Of a stretch of DNA of 64,000 nt, positions 52,143-60,916 are shown one piece after another. Below the pieces are notes generated by a model, which saw nothing but the letters and a program-made list of their open reading frames with translations, did not search any database and was not told where the DNA came from. The DNA lies in NCBI GenBank assembly GCA_947649495.1, contig CANSRU010000003.1, positions 109,335 to 173,334 of the forward strand. Direction: 5' to 3'. Source of the stretch: an uncultured Porphyromonadaceae bacterium (GTDB lineage: Bacteria > Bacteroidota > Bacteroidia > Bacteroidales > Muribaculaceae). Made by a program: the position numbers and the translations under genes. Each line of letters opens with the position of its first letter. Within the stretch, counting starts at the first letter, position 1.

Positions 52143-52853
52143 TTACTTGCCGTTGTTGTCGTTTTCAGGAGCAATCAATTTATACCCCTTGCCATGTATA
52201 TTTATAATTTCGATAGACGGATCCTCGCGAAGATGTTTACGTAATTTGGTAATATACACATCCATGCTTCGTGCGTTGAAATAGTTGTCGTCAATCCAAA
52301 TAGTCTTCAGGGCATAGTTACGCTCAAGAATCTCATTGACATGAGCACACAGGAGACTCAGCAGTTCACTTTCCTTTGTGGTAAGTTTTGTCACCTTGTC
52401 ATCTACCATCAGCACCTGCTTCTGTGTGTCAAACGTAAATTTACCTATACGGTACATTGTGATTTCCTTGCCTTTTTTGCCTTTCACACGGCGAAGTATG
52501 GCTTCAATACGGAACACCAACTCCTCCATGGAGAAAGGTTTGGTAATATAATCGTCGGCTCCAATCTTGAAACCTTCGAGAATGTCTTCCTTTATCGACT
52601 TGGCGGTAAGGAATATTATAGGTACTTCCGAGTTGACTGTACGTATCTCCTGAGCCAAAGCAAAACCATCTTTCTTCGGCATCATCACATCAAGCACACA
52701 CAGATCGTACTTCCCTTTAAGGAAAGCCTTGTAGCCACTTTCTCCATCGGCAAAGAGGTCAGCATTGAAACCCTTGGCCTGGAGGTATTCCCGGAGCAAC
52801 ATTCCGAGATTCTCATCGTCCTCACAAAGAAGGATACGCAAACGATCTTCCAT
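52143..52853 (-). CDS. rprY: OmpR-family response regulator RprY
   Basis: A 236-residue response regulator. The receiver has acidic residues in LLCEDDEN, phospho-acceptor Asp55 in CVLDVMMPKKDG, and Lys in ADDYITKPFSMEEL. The winged-helix DNA-binding domain follows (LTTKESELLSLLC, ARSMDVYITKLRKHLRED). It matches RprY of Bacteroides, the partner of RprX, reported to bind promoters linked to oxidative stress and energy metabolism. The frame could start at a TTG at 52862, but the ATG at 52853 is five bases after the rprX stop and gives the normal N-terminus MEDRLRILLCEDDEN. Terminated by a strong hairpin. Confidence 0.92.
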   Translation of the reverse strand: MEDRLRILLCEDDENLGMLLREYLQAKGFNADLFADGESGYKAFLKGKYDLCVLDVMMPKKDGFALAQEIRTVNSEVPIIFLTAKSIKEDILEGFKIGADDYITKPFSMEELVFRIEAILRRVKGKKGKEITMYRIGKFTFDTQKQVLMVDDKVTKLTTKESELLSLLCAHVNEILERNYALKTIWIDDNYFNARSMDVYITKLRKHLREDPSIEIINIHGKGYKLIAPENDNNGK

Positions 52854-52858
52854 AATAA

Positions 52859-54379
52859 TCAATTTTTAGTTAGTGGTAATATTAATATAAATTTTGTTCC
52901 TTTGTTAAGTTCGCTTTCCACCTCAATGCTGCCATGCAGTTCACGCACCATTTTGTGTACATACGCAAGCCCGAGACCAAATCCTTTCACATCGTGTCTG
53001 TTGCCGGTGGAAACACGGTAAAATTTGTCGAACACCTTCTTCAAATCCTCTTTCCTGATACCAATGCCATTATCGGCAACAGTAATCTCTATTCTGTCTG
53101 CTGATATATTGCGCGTGGAGACGTTCAGTTTCAGCGGCTCCTCCTCCCTGCGGTATTTAACCGCATTATCCAGAAGATTGAATATGACATTTGTGAAGTG
53201 CATCTCGTCCACCTCTACCATAGAATCGGCCGCATCAAGATCGGTTGTTATGGAACCGCCGTACTTCTCCACTTTCAGTTTGAATGTATGGACAATATTT
53301 GATATTACAATATTGGCGTCAACATCCTGCAAACGGAGGGTAGCTTTCTGACGGTCGAACATTGACATCTGAAGAACTTTCTCCACCTGAAAACGCAAAC
53401 GCTTTGTCTCATCGTTGATCACCGTCGATATATGCTCAAGCATCTTGGGTGATTTACGCACCGTATTGTCATTCAGCATCTGGGCGGCAAGCGATATGGT
53501 GGAGATAGGTGTCTTGAATTCATGCGTCATGTTGTTGATGAAATCATTTTTCATCTCCGTAAGTTTTTTCTGCCGGAACGCTATGATAATTGTGTAAAGG
53601 AATACAATCAAAAGTATAAATGTGAACACAAACGCCGGAATCATAAACTTTATGGAATGGAATATATGGTCTTTCTTATCAGGGAAATAGACCTTGATAT
53701 AATTCATTCTGTTTTTTGCATCGTTGGGAAAAAGCGTCTGTACAAACATATCGCTTCCGGCTTGGGCGGCATCGAATCCATGTGTCTTATAGACCACAGC
53801 CCCCAAACGATTGACCACAGCAAACTCAAACGGCAAACTCAAACCGTTATTCATAAATTCAGTATGCAGCAATGAGGCCACAGTCGCAGAATCGGCGCGT
53901 TCGGAGATAGGCCGATTGCTTGACTGGCTTATAATATTGAGTATTACCTCATTCAGAAGCCCGCGCTGATAGATGTACTGTCCACGCAACATTTCCTGCA
54001 TGGACTGATAACGGTTCTGGACGGCGGCTGACGAAATCTGCGGTTCAAGGGCTTTAATATCTCCCTTGATCTCAAGATTCCCCTCCACGCCCTCATTTGT
54101 CGTAAATGAATACTTGACTCCGCCTTTGTCATTACCATTGGATGTATAGCGAGGTAATACAGATGATTCTATCTGCGCCACATCCTCTTCTAAAAAATGA
54201 CGGGCCTCATCTTGCTCAAGAGTGGTAGATACGGCATATAGACTACGTTTCACACCTTCCGAAAACTGTGCATTGCGCATTTTAACCATATTACCCATAT
54301 AGGTAATCTGGATAAACAGCAAGCCGGCAAATGTAACTGCCATTATTATAGTGAGAAACCAGATAGTCGATTTTTTCAT
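52859..54379 (-). CDS. rprX: sensor histidine kinase RprX
   Basis: A 506-residue membrane histidine kinase. Two hydrophobic segments (about 9-28 and about 245-268, VFTFILLIVFLYTIII) frame a periplasmic sensor region of about 215 residues. The dimerisation helix has the phospho-acceptor His286 in INNMTHEFKTPIS. The ATPase domain has the N-box NLLDNAVKYR, the G1 motif VADNGIGIRKEDL, the F-box KFYR and the G2 motif GFGLGLAYVHK. It is the first gene of the rprX-rprY operon. The signal it senses is not known. Promoter elements lie 126-155 nt upstream. Confidence 0.93.
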   Translation of the reverse strand: MKKSTIWFLTIIMAVTFAGLLFIQITYMGNMVKMRNAQFSEGVKRSLYAVSTTLEQDEARHFLEEDVAQIESSVLPRYTSNGNDKGGVKYSFTTNEGVEGNLEIKGDIKALEPQISSAAVQNRYQSMQEMLRGQYIYQRGLLNEVILNIISQSSNRPISERADSATVASLLHTEFMNNGLSLPFEFAVVNRLGAVVYKTHGFDAAQAGSDMFVQTLFPNDAKNRMNYIKVYFPDKKDHIFHSIKFMIPAFVFTFILLIVFLYTIIIAFRQKKLTEMKNDFINNMTHEFKTPISTISLAAQMLNDNTVRKSPKMLEHISTVINDETKRLRFQVEKVLQMSMFDRQKATLRLQDVDANIVISNIVHTFKLKVEKYGGSITTDLDAADSMVEVDEMHFTNVIFNLLDNAVKYRREEEPLKLNVSTRNISADRIEITVADNGIGIRKEDLKKVFDKFYRVSTGNRHDVKGFGLGLAYVHKMVRELHGSIEVESELNKGTKFILILPLTKN

Positions 54380-54504
54380 ATCTAAGTGTATCTATTTGGC
54401 GGTGACTTAATTTCACCAATTTAATCTTTATTATGTTAACAATTAAAAAGAGTAATTGTTGAGAAAAAAATCACAATGCGCCCTTTATCTTTAACATTTC
54501 GCGT

Positions 54505-54534
54505 CAAATTTAACAATTAAATGTGAAAAACAAA
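54505..54534 (-). promoter_or_regulatory. promoter for rprX-rprY
   Basis: Minus strand: TTTG (54531-54534), 18-bp spacer, TAAATTTG (54505-54512). The leader is about 120 nt. Confidence 0.55.
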
Positions 54535-54552
54535 AAGTAAACCCAAGTTTTT

Positions 54553-55944
54553 TTAATCAGCCACGCTTTTTGGCAAGAAATAGTGCAGCATGACATAACC
54601 GACTAAACCGGCGACTACTGAACCGACTACAATACCGAGTTTGGCATGGGCAAGCATATCGGCTTCAACCGCTCCCCCTCCTGCGAATGAAAGATTGGCA
54701 ATGAACAGCGATACTGTAAACCCTATACCGCCCAACATCGACAGGCCGGCCATCATTTTCCAGTTGCACATATCGGGCATCGGTGCAAGATGCAGTTTGA
54801 CGGTGAACCAAGAGAACAGAAGGATTCCGATGAATTTACCAATCACCAGACTGCATATAATGGCAAGGCTTATTCCTTCCACTATGGTGACCGGATTCAT
54901 ATCGAGAAGGAAAATACCAGCATTGGCAAATGCAAAAAGCGGTACGATAAGATTGTTTACAATAGGATGAAGAGAGTCCTCCAGATCCTGAAGCGGAGAT
55001 ATAACCTTATCAGATGCCGATTCCACCTCTTTCAACCAGTTCATCTGGTCCTTATCTAAAATTGTGCGGCGTTCAAGTGTTTCCTCGTCGTCCTGATTGA
55101 AGTTTGATATGGCACGACGTATTGCCTTGATATATTTGCGGGGCGCGAACACAGGGGTAGCCGGTACACAGAAGGCTACAAGCACACCTGCTATTGTAGG
55201 ATGGATACCTGAATTCAAAAACAGGAACCATATCACACCGCCTATTCCGAGATAGAATATCTTACTTTGAATGTGAAGCACACTTCCTAACAGCAGAACT
55301 CCGAGTAGCACAACAGCATAGACCAGCAGAATCAGCTCAATATGCGCCGAATAAAATATAGCGATAACAATAATACCCCCGATATCGTCAACCACTGCAA
55401 GTGTCGTCAGAAATACTTTAAGGGCGGGTGGCACTCGTGAACCAAGCATAGCCAGCACACCAAGTGTGAATGCGATATCCGTGGCCATAGGGATTGCAGC
55501 CCCGCCGGCATAGTCAGTGCCACGGCTGAAAATCCAGAACAACACCACCGGAGAAATCATTCCCCCTATTGCTCCCACTATCGGCAATAGCGCCTGCTTG
55601 AACGACGACAGTTCACCAACCAGAATTTCACGTTTTATCTCAAGGCCAATGGAAAAGAAGAAGATAGCCATCAGAGTATCATTGATAAACTCAAGAAGAG
55701 TCATCGGTACTCCTCCGTGGGAAAAAACGTTGAAATCACCCAATTGCAAACGGACCGGTTGATTCCAGAAATCAAAATACATTGAATTAAGGCCGGGTAT
55801 ATTTGCCACCACAAGTGCAAGCACCGTAGCTATAATCAATATATTACCACCGTTGGCATGGCGTCGCTGAGCCTGGACAGCAGCATAATATGGCTTTGAA
55901 GATGCCGTTTGACGAGTATATGCGTCCTGTTTTGAATCTGACAT
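54553..55944 (-). CDS. nhaA: Na+/H+ antiporter NhaA
   Basis: A 463-residue inner-membrane NhaA-type antiporter exchanging Na+ for H+. The family cores are FFFSIGLEIKREILVGEL, AIPMATDIAFTLGVLAML and TTLAVVDDIGGIIVIAIFY with the paired Asp of the ion-binding site. About twelve helices are predicted. Between about 270 and 350 there is an extended cytoplasmic segment with charged residues (NFNQDDEETLERRTILDKD), an insertion relative to E. coli NhaA that is common in Bacteroidales. The ATG at 55944 (MSDSKQDAYTR) is preferred to a frame start at 55989, which lies inside the upstream hairpin. The hairpin ends 8 nt before this ATG. Confidence 0.94.
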   Translation of the reverse strand: MSDSKQDAYTRQTASSKPYYAAVQAQRRHANGGNILIIATVLALVVANIPGLNSMYFDFWNQPVRLQLGDFNVFSHGGVPMTLLEFINDTLMAIFFFSIGLEIKREILVGELSSFKQALLPIVGAIGGMISPVVLFWIFSRGTDYAGGAAIPMATDIAFTLGVLAMLGSRVPPALKVFLTTLAVVDDIGGIIVIAIFYSAHIELILLVYAVVLLGVLLLGSVLHIQSKIFYLGIGGVIWFLFLNSGIHPTIAGVLVAFCVPATPVFAPRKYIKAIRRAISNFNQDDEETLERRTILDKDQMNWLKEVESASDKVISPLQDLEDSLHPIVNNLIVPLFAFANAGIFLLDMNPVTIVEGISLAIICSLVIGKFIGILLFSWFTVKLHLAPMPDMCNWKMMAGLSMLGGIGFTVSLFIANLSFAGGGAVEADMLAHAKLGIVVGSVVAGLVGYVMLHYFLPKSVAD

Positions 55945-55952
55945 AAATGAAA

Positions 55953-55990
55953 AATGAGATTTGTATTTTATTATTTTAACAAATCTCATT
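55953..55990 (-). terminator. terminator after lepA, immediately upstream of nhaA
   Basis: 12-bp perfect stem AATGAGATTTGT (55953-55964) / ACAAATCTCATT (55979-55990) with a 14-nt AT-rich loop. On the minus strand the hairpin is followed by the T-rich run TTTCATTT, which runs into the nhaA ATG. Confidence 0.75.
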
Positions 55991-56023
55991 CACATTTGTT
56001 TTCAAGCACGAATCATCGCTACG

Positions 56024-57811
56024 TCAATCAAGTTTAAGTACAGCGAGAAACGCCTTCTGGGGCACTTCCACAGAACCAATCTGTTTCATTCGTTTCTTAC
56101 CCTTCTTCTGTTTCTCGAGCAGCTTTCGTTTTCGCGATATGTCACCACCGTAACATTTCGCAGTAACGTCCTTACGTACTGCCTTAATGGTCTCGCGCGC
56201 TATTATCTTTGCCCCTATGGCTGCCTGAATGGCAATGTCGAATTGCTGCCGTGGGATTAATTCCTTCAGTTTTTCGCACATACGGCGTCCGAACGTCACA
56301 GAATTGTCCACATGGGTAAGCGTTGACAAGGCATCGACGCTCTCTCCGTTGAGAAGTATGTCAAGTTTTACAAGTTTCGACTCTCTGAAATCGTGCAGAT
56401 GATAATCGAACGAGGCATATCCTTTCGAGATGCTTTTTAATTTGTCGTAAAAATCTATCACAATCTCACCGAGCGGCATATCGAATATAATTTCCATACG
56501 ATTGCCAGATATGTACTCCTGCTTGACCAATTCGCCACGTTTCCCAAGGCATAAAGTCATTATGGGACCTATATAATCGGCGGCTGTAATAACCGAAGCC
56601 CGGATATATGGTTCCTCTATCCGCTCAATCAATGTGGCATCGGGCAGCCCAGACGGATTATGCACCTCTGTCATCTCACCGCGTTTATCGTATACACGGT
56701 ACGACACATTTGGAACGGTCGTTATAACATCCATATCAAACTCGCGTCCCAAACGCTCCTGAACTATCTCCATGTGCAATAAGCCAAGGAAACCACAACG
56801 GAATCCGAAACCAAGCGCCATTGACGATTCGGGCTGGAACGTAAGCGAAGCATCATTGAGCTGCAACTTCTCCAACGAGGCCCGCAGATTTTCAAAATCC
56901 TCAGTCTCTATAGGATATACACCCGCGAAAACCATAGGCTTCACCTCTTCAAAACCATCTATGGCTTCTTTGCAGGGACTGGCCACATGAGTTATCGTAT
57001 CGCCCACCCTAACCTCGCGCGATGTCTTTATTCCGGAAATTATATATCCCACATTGCCTGCCGACAGCTCCTCCCGTGGCGACATGGACAGCTTCAGCAC
57101 CCCGATTTCATCGGCATGATATTCCTTACCGGTAGAGACAAACTTCACAAAGTCATTTTTACGTATAGTACCATTGACAATTTTGAAGTAAGCTATAATA
57201 CCTCGGAACGGATTAAACACCGAATCAAAAATCAATGCTTGCAATGGAGCTTCAGGATCACCTTTGGGAGCGGGGATACGCTCGACAATGGCCTGCAATA
57301 TCTCAGGCACCCCTATGCCGGTCTTACCACTTGCCCTGATTATAGATTCCCGGTCGCACCCCAGCAAATCCACAATCTGATCCTCGACCTCCTCCGGCTT
57401 GGCACTATCGAGATCCACCTTATTAATAATAGGGATAATCTCAAGGTCATTGTCTATGGCCATATACAGATTGGATATGGTCTGCGCCTGGATACCCTGG
57501 GAGCCATCCACTATGAGCAGTGCGCCTTCGCATGCTGCTATTGAACGAGAAACTTCGTAGGAAAAATCCACATGCCCGGGGGTGTCAATCAGATTCAGCA
57601 CATAATGCTCACCACCCATCACATAGTCCATCTGTATGGCATGACTCTTTATAGTTATGCCACGTTCCCGCTCAAGATCCATGTCGTCAAGCACCTGTGC
57701 CTGCATATCCTTACCTCCTACAGTGTTGGTGTATTCGAGCAAACGGTCGGCAAGCGTGCTCTTGCCATGGTCTATATGAGCTATTATACAGAAGTTTCTT
57801 ATATTCTTCAT
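56024..57811 (-). CDS. lepA: translation factor LepA (EF4)
   Basis: A 595-residue translational GTPase that acts on ribosomes during elongation and back-translocation, and in 30S subunit biogenesis. G1 is AHIDHGKST near the N-terminus ([19 protein letters not shown]), G3 is DTPGHVDF and G4 is NKVD, all canonical (contrast the EF-G paralogue at 15-17 kb). The C-terminal LepA-specific domain ends [20 protein letters not shown]. The ATG at 57811 is used; an upstream TTG at 57814 is less likely. A single gene with its own -7 element. Confidence 0.96.
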   Translation of the reverse strand: MKNIRNFCIIAHIDHGKSTLADRLLEYTNTVGGKDMQAQVLDDMDLERERGITIKSHAIQMDYVMGGEHYVLNLIDTPGHVDFSYEVSRSIAACEGALLIVDGSQGIQAQTISNLYMAIDNDLEIIPIINKVDLDSAKPEEVEDQIVDLLGCDRESIIRASGKTGIGVPEILQAIVERIPAPKGDPEAPLQALIFDSVFNPFRGIIAYFKIVNGTIRKNDFVKFVSTGKEYHADEIGVLKLSMSPREELSAGNVGYIISGIKTSREVRVGDTITHVASPCKEAIDGFEEVKPMVFAGVYPIETEDFENLRASLEKLQLNDASLTFQPESSMALGFGFRCGFLGLLHMEIVQERLGREFDMDVITTVPNVSYRVYDKRGEMTEVHNPSGLPDATLIERIEEPYIRASVITAADYIGPIMTLCLGKRGELVKQEYISGNRMEIIFDMPLGEIVIDFYDKLKSISKGYASFDYHLHDFRESKLVKLDILLNGESVDALSTLTHVDNSVTFGRRMCEKLKELIPRQQFDIAIQAAIGAKIIARETIKAVRKDVTAKCYGGDISRKRKLLEKQKKGKKRMKQIGSVEVPQKAFLAVLKLD

Positions 57812-57836
57812 CAAAAGTCTATTTGGAATTTCACCA

Positions 57837-57844
57837 CAAATTTA
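57837..57844 (-). promoter_or_regulatory. promoter -7 for lepA
   Basis: Minus-strand TAAATTTG, full TAnnTTTG match, 25 nt before the ATG. Confidence 0.5.
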
Positions 57845-57876
57845 CGTAAATTCAATGATAACACCAATCCCCTGTG

Positions 57877-58629
57877 TTAGAAAAGGGATGAGTTACCTTT
57901 CATGTAAACACGAGCGGCATTGAGTGTTTCGGGCTTTCCGACATCAAACCATGAATAGGATTCCGACGGCATATAAGCGCCTATTTTCAGATTACAGCAA
58001 TTGCATATATAAAACGGTGTGATTGAAAACACATCCTTCCCTGCCTGATAATCCATAAGCCTGTCAAGTGCCCGCGGAGAAAGAATATGCACCCCACCAA
58101 AAGCTAACCGGCTGAAGGAATTAATGTCGAGTCCAGCCGGCTTTACTTCTCCTGATGAAACGTTGCACCATCCGGCCATGAACCTGTTTTCATCAAAGAG
58201 GAAATACCTGCTCGTGTGGCGTTCGGCGACAAGCAATGTCACATCATTGCCCGACGATTTATGATGTTCAATCATCTCCTCAATGGAGAAATCAGTAAGA
58301 ATATCAGCGTTATGAACCAATATATCTTCTGATGCTCCATATCGGCGGGCTGCCTTTACCAATCCGCCCCCCGTGTCAAGAAGCCTCTCTCTCTCATCAC
58401 TTATAATGATATCAGCCCCAAAATTATCGTTGTCACCAAGATATTTTATTATTATGTCAGGGAAATGATGCACGTTAACCATCATATTAGTTAATCCGGC
58501 AGCTTTCAGTTTCTCTATAACAAGCCTGAGCATCGGGACACCGTTTATATCCACCATCGCTTTGGGCAATTCATCAGTGAGTGGACGCAGACGTGTGCCA
58601 AGACCGGCTGCAAATATCATCGCTTTCAT
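57877..58629 (-). CDS. MurU-like sugar-1-phosphate nucleotidyltransferase
   Basis: A 250-residue nucleotidyltransferase with the signature MKAMIFAAGLGTRLRPLTDE (residues 1-20), PKAMVDINGVPML, a LLDTGGGLVKAARR loop and LVHNADILTDF for the metal Asp. Size and the LDTGGG segment resemble MurU, which makes UDP-MurNAc from MurNAc-1-phosphate in cell-wall recycling, but related enzymes use other sugar-1-phosphates. It starts 8 nt after the stop of the kinase/RapZ-C fusion gene, the position of MurU beside AmgK kinases elsewhere. The context supports an amino-sugar recycling role (inference). Confidence 0.82.
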   Translation of the reverse strand: MKAMIFAAGLGTRLRPLTDELPKAMVDINGVPMLRLVIEKLKAAGLTNMMVNVHHFPDIIIKYLGDNDNFGADIIISDERERLLDTGGGLVKAARRYGASEDILVHNADILTDFSIEEMIEHHKSSGNDVTLLVAERHTSRYFLFDENRFMAGWCNVSSGEVKPAGLDINSFSRLAFGGVHILSPRALDRLMDYQAGKDVFSITPFYICNCCNLKIGAYMPSESYSWFDVGKPETLNAARVYMKGNSSLF

Positions 58630-58637
58630 AAAAGATT

Positions 58638-60065
58638 TTATTTAGGTAACAGTTCTGTGTACAATCCCTGCTCCCTATGGACAATCTGTACCCTGACTCC
58701 ATATTTATCAGATATGTATTTCCCCATAGCCTCTGCAGCATATACGGAGCGATGCTGGCCACCGGTACACCCAAAACAAACAGAAAGGTTTGAAAAGCCC
58801 CGCTTGACATAACAGCTTACTGATTGACCTACAATCTGCTTACACGCATCGAGGAAATCGGACATTTCACTATTACGCTCTATAAATTCGATAACCGGAG
58901 CATCAAGGCCGGTAAGCTGCTTGTATTCGTCATATCGTCCGGGATTATGCAGTGCCCGGCAGTCAAAAACATGGCCACCGCCATTGCCGGTCAAATCCTC
59001 GGGAATCCCCTTTTTGTATGAAAAACTACAGACTTTTACAGTCAGGCCATCAGCTTGAGCTTGTTGCTGAAATCTCGGCAATTCGGTGAGCCGGCGTAAC
59101 ACTGACATCAGATAAGGTGATTGTTCTTCAGGCATATCTGCCAAAAGAGACCGGAGATTATCTATGGCAGGGATTATACTTGACAAAAAATGCGCTTTGC
59201 GTTGGAAATATCCCCTATAACCGTATGCACCAAGCACCTGAATGGTTCTAAACAAAGCAAATACAATGACCCATTTTTTGAAATCAGTCAAAGTCACGCC
59301 ATATTTTTCTTTGGCGACATCATAATAGAGACCTGCGGCACGCCAGCGGAAATCATCTGTGAATCCGGCTCTGGCCTGCCATAGAAGCGAGACTAAATCG
59401 TACAATGGGGCGCCACACCGTAGCCCTTGGAAATCTATCAGATATGTTTCATTATCCTTTACCATTATATTTCGCGACATATAGTCACGTAACATCACCG
59501 TAGATACAGGATAGGCTTCAATTGTCCGACCAAGCGCTTCCATATCGGTCTGCAACCGGTCTTCGTCAAATTCGATATCCACAGCTTTCAAAAAGCAATA
59601 TTTGAAATAATTGAAGTCCCACATAATGGACCTGAAATCCATTGACCTGCGTGGATAACAGTATGCATAATCTATCCCTTTATCCCCGCGGTAATGAAAA
59701 TCGGCGAGCATCCGCACGGATTTATCAACCAACGATTGCACCAATTCGCCGTCGTGAGGCTCTTTACTTATAACATCAAATAGGGAAATATCGCCAAGAT
59801 CTGTCTGTATATAGCACAGTCTATCGGAACTTATCGCAATAACCTCCGGTACAGGCAAGCCGCACGACCGGAAGTGTGACGAGAAATAGAAAAACGCTTC
59901 ATTTTCACTTATGCTTGTGCCAACGGTACCAATCACAGTGTGCTCCCCCACCAATCTATAGTATTTCCGCGATGAACCGGCTCCGTCGAGCGGTGTTATG
60001 CAAGAAGGTGCGGTTCCATATACCGATATGTACAATTCCTTTAGTCTCTCCATAGATATTTCCAT
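58638..60065 (-). CDS. sugar-kinase-like phosphotransferase fused to RapZ C-terminal domain
   Basis: A 475-residue two-domain protein. Residues about 5-330 form an APH/choline-kinase-like phosphotransferase related to AmgK: a Gly-rich start (PLDGAGSSRKYYRL), the catalytic loop MLRDYMSRNIM (Asp194, Asn199) and the metal Asp211 in YLIDFQGL. Residues about 341-475 are a RapZ-C domain: FDCRALHNPGRYDE (367-380), VIEFIERNSEM and FGCTGGQHRSVY (431-442). In E. coli the RapZ C-terminal domain binds glucosamine-6-phosphate and a small RNA; the P-loop half of RapZ is absent here. With the MurU-like neighbour this looks like a cell-wall sugar recycling unit with a built-in sensor (inference). Start at 60065 or 60053. 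Confidence 0.86.
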   Translation of the reverse strand: MEISMERLKELYISVYGTAPSCITPLDGAGSSRKYYRLVGEHTVIGTVGTSISENEAFFYFSSHFRSCGLPVPEVIAISSDRLCYIQTDLGDISLFDVISKEPHDGELVQSLVDKSVRMLADFHYRGDKGIDYAYCYPRRSMDFRSIMWDFNYFKYCFLKAVDIEFDEDRLQTDMEALGRTIEAYPVSTVMLRDYMSRNIMVKDNETYLIDFQGLRCGAPLYDLVSLLWQARAGFTDDFRWRAAGLYYDVAKEKYGVTLTDFKKWVIVFALFRTIQVLGAYGYRGYFQRKAHFLSSIIPAIDNLRSLLADMPEEQSPYLMSVLRRLTELPRFQQQAQADGLTVKVCSFSYKKGIPEDLTGNGGGHVFDCRALHNPGRYDEYKQLTGLDAPVIEFIERNSEMSDFLDACKQIVGQSVSCYVKRGFSNLSVCFGCTGGQHRSVYAAEAMGKYISDKYGVRVQIVHREQGLYTELLPK

Positions 60066-60077
60066 TCAAATGTGATG

Positions 60078-60085
60078 CAAATTTA
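60078..60085 (-). promoter_or_regulatory. promoter -7 for kinase/RapZ-C - MurU-like operon
   Basis: Minus-strand TAAATTTG, full TAnnTTTG match, 13 nt before the ATG at 60065. Confidence 0.5.
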
Positions 60086-60103
60086 ACCAAATAAATACAC
60101 ATA

Positions 60104-60132
60104 TTGAGATTGAAAATAAAGTATTACCTTTG
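60104..60132 (+). promoter_or_regulatory. promoter for aroE operon
   Basis: TTG (60104-60106), 18-bp spacer, TACCTTTG (60125-60132). The ATG at 60141 is 8 nt after the -7, so the leader is only a few nucleotides. Confidence 0.55.
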
Positions 60133-60140
60133 TAACCGTA

Positions 60141-60905
60141 ATGTCAGCCGATAAAATAAAATACGGACTTGCAGGCTATCCTCTCGGGCACTCCTTCTCC
60201 AAGGATTTCTTCAACAAGAAATTCGCTGAAGAGGGTATACCGGCTGAATATCTCAATTTCGAGATTCCTGATATAAAGGATATCACGGAAATATTTTCTC
60301 TTCCGGGACTATCAGGCCTGAACATCACCATACCATACAAGGAATCCGTACTGAACTATATCGACCGAGTCAGTGCGGAGGCGGCAAAAGTAGGGGCAGT
60401 AAATGTAATTGAGTTCGTCCGCAACTCTGACGACCACACGGTGATCACAGTGGGTCACAATACTGATGTAATCGGATTCCGCGAAAGCATACGTCCTCTT
60501 TTGTCATCAGGACATACCTCAGCTCTTGTGCTGGGGACCGGCGGGGCCTCAAAAGCCGTAGTGCAGGCTTTTGAGGAATTAGGAATCAAAACTACCATCG
60601 TGTCGCGCGACATTGCGAAAGGTGACTTGACGTATGCCTCACTAAACCGGGATATAATTGGAAAGCATACGGTTATAGTTAACGCAACTCCTCTCGGCAC
60701 TTGGCCTGAAACTGACTGCGCGCCCGATATACCATATCAGTTCATAACTCCGCTTCATGTATGCCACGATGTTGTGTATAACCCGACCGAGACCAAATTC
60801 ATGAAATTATGCAGACAGCACGGGGCCATTGTAAAAAATGGCTACGACATGCTTAAACTGCAGGCCATTGCCGCGTGGAAAATATGGAATAGAAACAATC
60901 AATAA
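60141..60905 (+). CDS. aroE: shikimate dehydrogenase
   Basis: A 254-residue NADPH-dependent enzyme reducing 3-dehydroshikimate to shikimate in aromatic amino-acid synthesis. Motifs: GYPLGHSFSKDFFN (shikimate-binding Ser), GLSGLNITIPYKESV with the catalytic Lys, NTDVIGF with the partner Asp, the Rossmann loop VLGTGGASKAVVQAF, and VNATPLGTWP. Complete and of normal length. First gene of an operon with a YeiH-like exporter (11 nt) and comEC (13 nt). Confidence 0.95.
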   Translation: MSADKIKYGLAGYPLGHSFSKDFFNKKFAEEGIPAEYLNFEIPDIKDITEIFSLPGLSGLNITIPYKESVLNYIDRVSAEAAKVGAVNVIEFVRNSDDHTVITVGHNTDVIGFRESIRPLLSSGHTSALVLGTGGASKAVVQAFEELGIKTTIVSRDIAKGDLTYASLNRDIIGKHTVIVNATPLGTWPETDCAPDIPYQFITPLHVCHDVVYNPTETKFMKLCRQHGAIVKNGYDMLKLQAIAAWKIWNRNNQ

Positions 60906-60916
60906 TCAAAATCAAT

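Noticed and set aside
57877..60065. Capsule or LPS heptose activation (HddA/HddC-like) genes
   Set aside because: The kinase is APH-like, not GHMP-like, and the RapZ-C fusion fits amino-sugar metabolism better; not fully excluded.
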